From: an uncultured bacterium
Lineage (GTDB): Bacteria > Cyanobacteriota > Vampirovibrionia > Gastranaerophilales > Gastranaerophilaceae
DNA length: 42,478 bases
Direction of reading: 5' to 3'
Assembly (NCBI GenBank): GCA_902797985.1
Contig: CADBUZ010000011.1
Location: 1 to 42,478 of the forward strand
Shown here: positions 37,027 to 42,478 of the stretch, piece by piece
Numbering within the stretch: position 1 is the stretch's first letter
Layout of the letters: every line of letters starts with the position of its first letter
Notes under the pieces: model-generated
What the model was told of the DNA's origin: nothing
Database searches by the model: none
Seen by the model: only the letters and a program-made list of their open reading frames with translations
Position numbers and translations under genes: made by a program

Positions 37027-38325
37027 TTAAAGATCAAAATAGACAGTTGCATTTCCGGCACCTCTACCCCACAATGTAGAATACCCTGGGGATGCTTCAA
37101 TTGCTGACTGATTAGCAGCTGCGAAATGCAGTTCAGTTAAGTCAGAACAACCATAGAATACGTTTTTACAAGCATTTTGATTTGTTGTATTTGCTCCACT
37201 ACCATAAGTTATTGTATCAAGTTTAGGGAAGTACATTTTTTGTACTTTATTATTATTTGCAAATGTTCCGTAGGATGATGTAGTACCGCCGGTACAATAT
37301 ATTTTTTCTAATTTAGGGAAAGTAATAGACGTTAAATTTGTACAACCCATAAAACACCCTCCCATTTGCCCATAATTAGCAGTTGACGAATTTTGTCCTA
37401 TTTGCACAAGATTTGTAAATAATACACTCGTAATACCCGTACAACCTGAAAAAACATAAGACATACTATTATCATTAATAGTTGTAACATTACCTAAATT
37501 AATACTGGTTAATTTTTTACAATCTCTAAATGCATAATACATAGCCTGCGCACCGGATATCGTGGTTACGTTTGACATATCTATATTTTCTAAATTTGAG
37601 CAATAACTAAATGTACAGTTTAATGCTGATGAAGTACCAACTGTGGTTAAATTACTTAAATCAATACTTTCTAAACTTGTACAACGACTAAATGTCTCAA
37701 CCATTGCACCATCACCATCAACAGTAGCCAAATTACTCAAATCAATACTTTCTAAAGAAGTACAGTTTTTAAAAGCAGATGCCATAGCTCTATAACCGGT
37801 TACAGTTGTTAAATTACCCATATCCAAAGTTGTTAAATTACTACAATTAGTAAAAGCAAGATACATACTTTGGCTTTTATTTAATATAGTCAAGCTTGGG
37901 AAAGATAATGTCCTTATCGTAGGGTTATTATAAAACTTATATTGAAGCATTTCTTGTCCAAGTCCTTCAACTCCTGTAAAAACCAAATTACAACTTGTAG
38001 AGGGGTGCTGTAATATACCATTATTATCAATATCACCTAAAGTATTATCGGCAGATAATCCATATTTTGAATTACCGCCACCTTGCACATTAACGGTTAC
38101 ACTTGAATATCCATCTGCATTATCATTATTTGCATTATATACTCCATTTTCGGTAACTGTTTTTGTAACAAGAGCAGAAGAACTTCCGCTAGGTATAGAA
38201 TTAATACAAGATGCTAAATTATCCAGATTATGATTTTGGGGCATTGTTGCACCCTTAGACTGACAAGCCGTATATGAATTAGTTAAATTAGTATTCAATT
38301 TTGTTATTTCATTAGATATTGTCAT
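37027..38325 (-). CDS. Phage protein with BspA-like leucine-rich repeats
   Basis: A 432-residue protein. The first 100 residues are like a phage tail or fibre attachment region with VTENGVYNANNDNADGYSSVTVNV, a motif common in phage-borne proteins. The rest is leucine-rich repeats of the BspA/LRR_5 kind, period about 27 residues, typified by FKNCTSLESIDLSNLATV, with Cys at the same place in most. It ends in ATVYFDL. BspA-type repeats are known in surface adhesins; here the protein is likely the receptor-binding tip or a cargo adhesin. ATG at 38325 has AAGGAG before it. Confidence 0.85.
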   Translation of the reverse strand: MTISNEITKLNTNLTNSYTACQSKGATMPQNHNLDNLASCINSIPSGSSSALVTKTVTENGVYNANNDNADGYSSVTVNVQGGGNSKYGLSADNTLGDIDNNGILQHPSTSCNLVFTGVEGLGQEMLQYKFYNNPTIRTLSFPSLTILNKSQSMYLAFTNCSNLTTLDMGNLTTVTGYRAMASAFKNCTSLESIDLSNLATVDGDGAMVETFSRCTSLESIDLSNLTTVGTSSALNCTFSYCSNLENIDMSNVTTISGAQAMYYAFRDCKKLTSINLGNVTTINDNSMSYVFSGCTGITSVLFTNLVQIGQNSSTANYGQMGGCFMGCTNLTSITFPKLEKIYCTGGTTSSYGTFANNNKVQKMYFPKLDTITYGSGANTTNQNACKNVFYGCSDLTELHFAAANQSAIEASPGYSTLWGRGAGNATVYFDL

Positions 38326-38335
38326 AATATTCTCC

Positions 38336-39193
38336 TTACCAACCATCATCACTGCCATCTATACTACCACCTGAGGTTGAACCGCCGCTATCTACAACAC
38401 TCGCACTTGAATTACCACTATTGATAGCTTGTAAAGCTGATTCTACATCCCCAACTAAATCATAAACACATTTAGCAGATGGATATTGAGTATCCGTACT
38501 GCTTGCAGATAAAGAAGTAACCTTATTAGAGGAATTTTCTTTAGCAGTAATATCTTGATGCTGTGTTAAATACTGACTGTGTGTATGAACAGGATTACTG
38601 CCCAAGTTGTCGGTAAAACTACTTAAAGTAGTAGGAATAGTAGGTATTGTCGGTTTATTATTCAAATCATTATAGGAGCCTGTCATTGCAACTGCTGCCA
38701 AGTCTGACAAATTTGCTTTTTCTGATATGTCTTGATGTTGGGTAAGATAACCTTTATTATCTATTTGTGTTTTTGTATAATAATCCGATAAACTTTGATG
38801 TTCTGTTAAAAATTTACTATCTGCAGCAGTCTTTGTATAATAATTATCAAGAGATTGATGTTCTGTTAAAAATCCTCTTTGGTTCAAATCAGAAGTTGTA
38901 ACATAGTCACCGGAAGCTTGTTTTGTTCCTATTAACTGTCTTAATTCAGAATCATCATAATTTGACAAATTGTCCAATTTACTTTTATATGCATTAGTAA
39001 AGTCATTTGAAGATAGAGCTTTACCGGTAATTTTATCAACTTTATTATCATCTAAATTTTGAACAGCAGTTTGAATATCAGTGTCATCATATTCAACATA
39101 ACTTGAAACAAGATTTTTTAAATATTGAAAATTCCTTTCAATCTTTGAGGTTAAAGCTTGTAAAGCATTTTTTAAATTATTATTATCAGCCAT
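38336..39193 (-). CDS. Phage tail-fibre protein
   Basis: A 285-residue fibre protein. The N terminus is helical, the centre contains fibre repeats (YYTKTAADSKFLTEHQSL, YYTKTQIDNKGYLTQHQ) and NDLNNKPTIP, typical of trimeric tail fibres, with a C-terminal part ending in SDDGW. The ATG at 39193 is supported by AAAGGA upstream. It follows another fibre protein that also ends in SDDGW. Confidence 0.86.
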   Translation of the reverse strand: MADNNNLKNALQALTSKIERNFQYLKNLVSSYVEYDDTDIQTAVQNLDDNKVDKITGKALSSNDFTNAYKSKLDNLSNYDDSELRQLIGTKQASGDYVTTSDLNQRGFLTEHQSLDNYYTKTAADSKFLTEHQSLSDYYTKTQIDNKGYLTQHQDISEKANLSDLAAVAMTGSYNDLNNKPTIPTIPTTLSSFTDNLGSNPVHTHSQYLTQHQDITAKENSSNKVTSLSASSTDTQYPSAKCVYDLVGDVESALQAINSGNSSASVVDSGGSTSGGSIDGSDDGW

Positions 39194-39213
39194 AAGAAAT
39201 CCTTTCATAAAAT

Positions 39214-40401
39214 TTACCAACCGTCGTCGCTAAAATCAAAATCCGAGTCAAAATCAGACCCGTCATCGACCAAATATTGTTTTGGATAAGGATCAGAAGG
39301 AATATAATAATACATATAATCTTCATCCATTAACCAATAGGTTTTATTATTAATAACAACTCCGACATTAGGCAAACAAGAAGAATTGATAACCAAATCG
39401 GAAGTATCAAGACCTATACCATTTTCATCCCAAAATTTACTCATACGAACATAATTCACTATAGAATTGTTATTATTGCTTGAGCCGTATGTACCATAAA
39501 TAAAGCTATCATCACTAGCAAACCATTTATACAATCTGGATATCTTATAATTATCTTCAGTAAGCAACAGCTCATCACTAACATTTTCTTGAGCAATCCA
39601 ATTATTTGGATAATATATTTTAACGTTAGATATTTTTTGAGTTTGCTCATTATAATCATAACTAAACACTTTGATTTTATGATATTCATCGCTCAGTCCT
39701 CTTTCTGAGACATCAGAATGATTACCCAATGCAATAATAGAAGATTTTTGTTTTAAGAAAATAGGATAAGAAACCGTTTTATCTTCAGACAAAGCTACTT
39801 TAACAGAAAGTCTGGAATCAGATATAACATTATATTCAAAATTATCTTCAACTTGACCGCCAAAAACTTTTGATAAAAATTCTTTTGTAAAAATTATTTG
39901 AGAATCTCTATAATAGATACCCACTTGACCTGAAGAATTAGGTTCAGCATTTTCATTATCGTAAGTCACTTCTTGAATATCAGAAGTAGGATTATCCGGA
40001 GTAACATTATCATCGAGTTCAGTAATGTTTTCACTAACAATTTCCAAAATCAAATTAGCCAATTGAGAATCATTTTTTCTTGAAGAAATAACTTCTTCAA
40101 TTAATATATCAATTTCATTTTTATCATAAGTAAAAACTTGCTCTGCAGTAACGGAATGCGGGTTGAGCACATTTCTGACGTGTGTATCAATGTTTGGAAT
40201 ATAGACATTATTAATATTATTATAAATTCTCTCACATTCACTAAGAATTCTTTGAGCAGCAGCAAGGTTATCAGAAGAAAGATTAGCATTATTTTCGGCA
40301 GATAAGGCACTTTTTTCAGCCAAATCTTGATAATATTTAACATCATTATTAACAACACGAACGATATTAGAATTTTTATCAGATGTATTAATTTTATTCA
40401 T
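39214..40401 (-). CDS. Phage tail-fibre or baseplate protein
   Basis: A 395-residue protein. A coiled-coil N terminus (KYYQDLAEKSALSAENNANL) leads to HVRNVLNPHSVTAEQV, a segment typical of phage tail fibres. The remainder is beta-rich with acidic patches and ends FDSDFDFSDDGW, sharing the final SDDGW with the next fibre gene. The start overlaps the stop of the 121-residue gene by one base (TAATG). Family assignment is by motif only. Confidence 0.8.
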   Translation of the reverse strand: MNKINTSDKNSNIVRVVNNDVKYYQDLAEKSALSAENNANLSSDNLAAAQRILSECERIYNNINNVYIPNIDTHVRNVLNPHSVTAEQVFTYDKNEIDILIEEVISSRKNDSQLANLILEIVSENITELDDNVTPDNPTSDIQEVTYDNENAEPNSSGQVGIYYRDSQIIFTKEFLSKVFGGQVEDNFEYNVISDSRLSVKVALSEDKTVSYPIFLKQKSSIIALGNHSDVSERGLSDEYHKIKVFSYDYNEQTQKISNVKIYYPNNWIAQENVSDELLLTEDNYKISRLYKWFASDDSFIYGTYGSSNNNNSIVNYVRMSKFWDENGIGLDTSDLVINSSCLPNVGVVINNKTYWLMDEDYMYYYIPSDPYPKQYLVDDGSDFDSDFDFSDDGW

Positions 40402-40766
40402 TATAAACCCTCCACTTTTTTAGGAAAAACAATAATATTATTAGGAAAACCAAAGGGCACACCTTCAACTTGCAGAGTATTTTCGATATCATCAAAACAA
40501 GACTTAATTCCATAGTGATAAATCTCATATTCTTCATTTGAAGGCACAGTAAACAAATTAGTAAAACTACTATTCAAGAAAAAAGTAACAGACGGTTTAA
40601 AATCAGAATTTGCAACTAATTCAGAGCCAACAGGTTCACGTTTAGAATTTTTAACGGCAAAATATATTTGATAATTTTTATCAGTATTTAATCCTGTAAC
40701 TACAACCTCGCCGCTATCACCTTGATGAATAAAAATATTACCTTTGTCATCAATATTAATAGTCAT
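40401..40766 (-). CDS. Small phage baseplate or fibre-associated protein
   Basis: A 121-residue beta-rich protein starting MTINIDDKGNIFIHQGDSGEVVVTG, with FAVKNSKREP and ending FPKKVEGL. It resembles short phage proteins found before upper baseplate or fibre proteins, but I cannot name it. It overlaps the fibre-assembly-like gene by 11 bases at its start and touches the next gene at its stop, in line with translational coupling. Confidence 0.75.
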   Translation of the reverse strand: MTINIDDKGNIFIHQGDSGEVVVTGLNTDKNYQIYFAVKNSKREPVGSELVANSDFKPSVTFFLNSSFTNLFTVPSNEEYEIYHYGIKSCFDDIENTLQVEGVPFGFPNNIIVFPKKVEGL

Positions 40767-41259
40767 ATTTCACCTCCGAGAGTTTACGCCTTAGATTAAC
40801 GATTAGTTCATTGTAATATTCGAGCCAAGTTTGACCTGTTGCATCATCTTTTACTGATGGTTCACAAATAGCCCTAAGTCTTTTTGCATCTAATTCTTCC
40901 AATTTTGACAGAATCATATTTTTGTCTTCTATGCTTTTCATTTTTTTAGCATAATTCTTATATTCGGCAGATTTTTTAAAAACGGAATATAGAATCCAAT
41001 TATCATCAAGGTTACCGATTTTATCAACGACAGAAATTTCCATTGTTAAAAGATTAATTTGTTTTTGTCCTCGAAAATCAGATATAATTTTCCAACAATC
41101 ATTATCAAAAATAATAGTTTCATTAGAATTAACAGAAGGTGGTTTAATAGTCGTAGAAAATGGTGGAAAAAGAAATTCACCATTTCTGAGAGGATTTTTT
41201 TGAGCAAACCCTTCGCAAAGAAATTCTTTGGATTCTTTATCATAGTTATAAATTTTCAT
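40756..41259 (-). CDS. Tail-fibre assembly-like protein
   Basis: A 167-residue protein whose N terminus, MKIYNYDKESKEFLCEGFAQ followed by NP, PP-F-TTI-PP, matches the pattern of phage fibre-assembly (Tfa-like) proteins, which help fibres fold or sit at the tip. The C-terminal half is helical and charged (EELDAKRLRAI, WLEYYNELIVNLRR). It lies between the collar-domain gene and the fibre genes. Tfa relationship is moderate. Confidence 0.75.
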   Translation of the reverse strand: MKIYNYDKESKEFLCEGFAQKNPLRNGEFLFPPFSTTIKPPSVNSNETIIFDNDCWKIISDFRGQKQINLLTMEISVVDKIGNLDDNWILYSVFKKSAEYKNYAKKMKSIEDKNMILSKLEELDAKRLRAICEPSVKDDATGQTWLEYYNELIVNLRRKLSEVKYDY

Positions 41260-41274
41260 AAAACTCCTTTCGAA

Positions 41275-41910
41275 TTAGTACTTAATAATAAAATTAATAG
41301 CAATAGCCGGTGGTTGAACGGTAGAACAGCTATCAGAATAAATCTCATTTGAAGCTGACGCATCAAAAGAAATAAGAGGGTTAACAGCACCACTGCTATG
41401 TCCTTTTCCGGCGCTACCACCGTTAGCGCCAGCAGAGAAAGCGCCTGAAAGATCGCTATACCCTTGAGTACCGGCCAATCTAAAATCGCCTTTTATATTT
41501 GGTAAATTTGGTTCAATAGTTTTCCCCAAAGAATGTGTGCCAATTCCCCAAACGGTTTTGTTTCTTAAATCAGGTAAACAAAAAGAAGTACTATCAGTAC
41601 TACCAAAAAGTTTACCTATTACAGAATATAAATTAGAAAAATCCTGAATTTTAATTTCAGAACCATCACAAAGTAGAAATCCTGTTGGCAGAGAAGAACC
41701 AACAAATGGCAAAATCATACCAACATTTATTTTACATTCATCAATATTATTGATAGAAGTATTCATAGAGGCCATGTTTCTATCAAACTCAGAAGATTTA
41801 TTAGCTAAATTTGTAGCCAAGGCTTCAACAATAGATTCTAAATAATTAAAATTTTCATTCATTATCTTAGAGGAAGCGATAGAGCCATATTCAATTTTAG
41901 TTAAACTCAT
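41275..41910 (-). CDS. Phage tail collar domain protein
   Basis: A 211-residue protein. After a helical N terminus (to about 65) comes the tail-collar fold: VGMILPFVGSSLPTGFLLCDGSEI, LFGSTDSTSFCLPDLRNKTVWGIG. The C-terminal end has a Gly/Ser-rich stretch, and PPAIAINFIIKY, which is the usual end of such proteins. Short tail fibres and microcin-type structures carry this fold. AAGGA is seen upstream. Confidence 0.9.
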   Translation of the reverse strand: MSLTKIEYGSIASSKIMNENFNYLESIVEALATNLANKSSEFDRNMASMNTSINNIDECKINVGMILPFVGSSLPTGFLLCDGSEIKIQDFSNLYSVIGKLFGSTDSTSFCLPDLRNKTVWGIGTHSLGKTIEPNLPNIKGDFRLAGTQGYSDLSGAFSAGANGGSAGKGHSSGAVNPLISFDASASNEIYSDSCSTVQPPAIAINFIIKY

Positions 41911-41913
41911 AAA

Positions 41914-42153
41914 TTATTCCTTTCCGCCAATAATAGCATCATAAATTTTATCGACCTTTTTCTGCATATCAGATATTTGATTTTTCAAATTATTAGATTC
42001 TTCTTTTGTCATATACTTTTGAGACACCGTTTCAAGAATTTGTCTATGCTGAATTTCCAATTCTTGAGGGGTAACAAACAAGTTATATTGAAAGAACATA
42101 ACAAACACAATCAAAACAACCGGTGCATATCTTGTCATTATTTCTTTGTCCAT
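41914..42153 (-). CDS. Small membrane protein with coiled-coil tail
   Basis: A 79-residue protein with one membrane segment (about residues 10-27, APVVLIVFVMFFQYNLFV) and a heptad-like tail (EESNNLKNQISDMQKKVDKI). In phages such proteins can act as spanin-like lysis or tail-associated factors. No lipoprotein partner is adjacent. It overlaps the preceding gene by 16 bases; AAGGAG lies before its ATG, inside that gene. Confidence 0.7.
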   Translation of the reverse strand: MDKEIMTRYAPVVLIVFVMFFQYNLFVTPQELEIQHRQILETVSQKYMTKEESNNLKNQISDMQKKVDKIYDAIIGGKE

Positions 42154-42326
42154 AAATTTCTCCTTAAAATTAATAATTGAATTTTGTCAGATGTTTTCAT
42201 CATCGGCATGTATTTTTCAGAAACGGACAAAGCATGTTGTAAATCAAACTTAAGACTATCAATTTTAGAGTTAAGATTTGATATTTCATTGTTTAATTTA
42301 GAAAATTTAGAAAATATTTTAAACAT
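42138..42326 (-). CDS. 62-residue coiled-coil phage protein
   Basis: A helical protein with heptads (FSKLNNEISNLNSKIDSLKFDL), no signal peptide. It is the first gene visible in the phage unit. An AAGGAG precedes the ATG. Its last codons contain the ribosome binding site for the next gene. Function unknown. Confidence 0.65.
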   Translation of the reverse strand: MFKIFSKFSKLNNEISNLNSKIDSLKFDLQHALSVSEKYMPMMKTSDKIQLLILRRNLWTKK

Positions 42327-42393
42327 AAAAACTCCTTAAAATAATTTTTATAAAACGATTCAATCTCTCCTTTTAGGGAACAGTTCAGTTCAT

Positions 42394-42426
42394 CCCCTCT
42401 CCGAGGGAGAGGACTAGGGTGAGGGG
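42394..42426. repeat. CCCCTCTCC/GGTGAGGGG palindromic element
   Basis: CCTCTCC-GAG-GGAGAGG hairpin followed by ACTAGGGTGAGGGG, the pattern of extragenic palindromes found in many bacterial genomes. It sits in the 152-base non-coding end of the window, just upstream of the phage genes. Its GC content is unlike its surroundings. Confidence 0.7.
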
Positions 42427-42478
42427 TTATATTTTTTAAAGAACATATAAACCTCATGAAGTTTCTATCTCTCCTTCG

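Larger units (their letters stand above)
35504..42326 (-). mobile_element. Phage late-gene module (partial prophage or phage remnant)
   Basis: Ten minus-strand genes, all closely spaced or overlapping, run from small coiled-coil proteins through tail-collar, fibre-assembly, fibre and repeat-protein genes to a holin-like gene and the large terminase. The end order of fibre, holin, terminase is like T7-type podoviruses. Head, portal, small terminase, lysin and integrase genes are absent from the window; they may lie beyond 42478 or be lost. Boundary sites were not found. Confidence 0.85.

Noticed and set aside
37027-41910. Diversity-generating retroelement in the phage fibre or collar genes
   Set aside because: No reverse transcriptase, no template repeat with A-biased differences found in the window.

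Overview
The window looks like chromosome from an AT-rich, Gram-negative-type gut bacterium. My best guess is the non-photosynthetic cyanobacterial sister group (Vampirovibrionia/Melainabacteria, Gastranaerophilales-like). This is inference from gene content: an efp-accB-accC run, groES-groEL, gatB, an export ATPase of the FliI/SctN family, lipoprotein and secreted TPR proteins, low GC, and many short unknown proteins. No rRNA or other marker in the window fixes the taxonomy.

Layout. Positions 1-3050 hold tRNA-Glu, a small DUF1653-type protein, an unknown 321-residue protein with a faint kinase-like pattern, a tandem array of about 216-base structured repeats, and tRNA-Tyr, tRNA-Thr(GGT) and tRNA-Thr(TGT), all tRNAs on the minus strand. 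From 3085 to 9142 come a membrane protein, ligA, three unknown proteins (one exported), a PfkB-type kinase and a RecB/Cas4-like nuclease. From 9148 to 21258 lie a large acidic protein, an Lrp/AsnC regulator overlapping an aminotransferase gene, rpmH, proC, groES-groEL, a candidate small RNA, typA and the efp-accB-accC group. From 21503 to 29809 every gene is on the plus strand: a zinc-ribbon/AAA/TPR protein, a secreted TPR protein, a lipoprotein, the FliI/SctN ATPase, and two unknown proteins that share a conserved peptide. From 29944 to 35313 are nanE, a ROK sugar kinase, a small protein, a UbiA-type prenyltransferase, a DNA methyltransferase and gatB. From 35504 to 42326 a minus-strand phage module carries tail-fibre genes, a leucine-rich-repeat adhesin-like gene, a holin-like gene and the large terminase.

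How it fits together. Most of the window is housekeeping: DNA ligation, protein folding, translation factors, fatty-acid synthesis initiation, proline synthesis and amino-sugar catabolism. Three things stand out. (1) The repeat array at 1791-2511 is built from nested inverted repeats with a compensatory change between copies, and its tail copies 16 bases of the tRNA-Tyr 3' end. (2) The export ATPase sits beside two unknown proteins sharing a near-identical 18-residue segment whose codons differ silently at eight places. Four unknown genes, two of them these, share an unusual upstream sequence, which suggests a small regulon possibly tied to a type III-like export pathway. (3) Several genes (6199, 27049, 29944) have no ribosome binding site but a -10-like hexamer 7-8 bases before the start codon, as expected for leaderless mRNAs. 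The phage module ends fibre, holin, TerL as in T7-like phages, but head and integration genes are not in the window.
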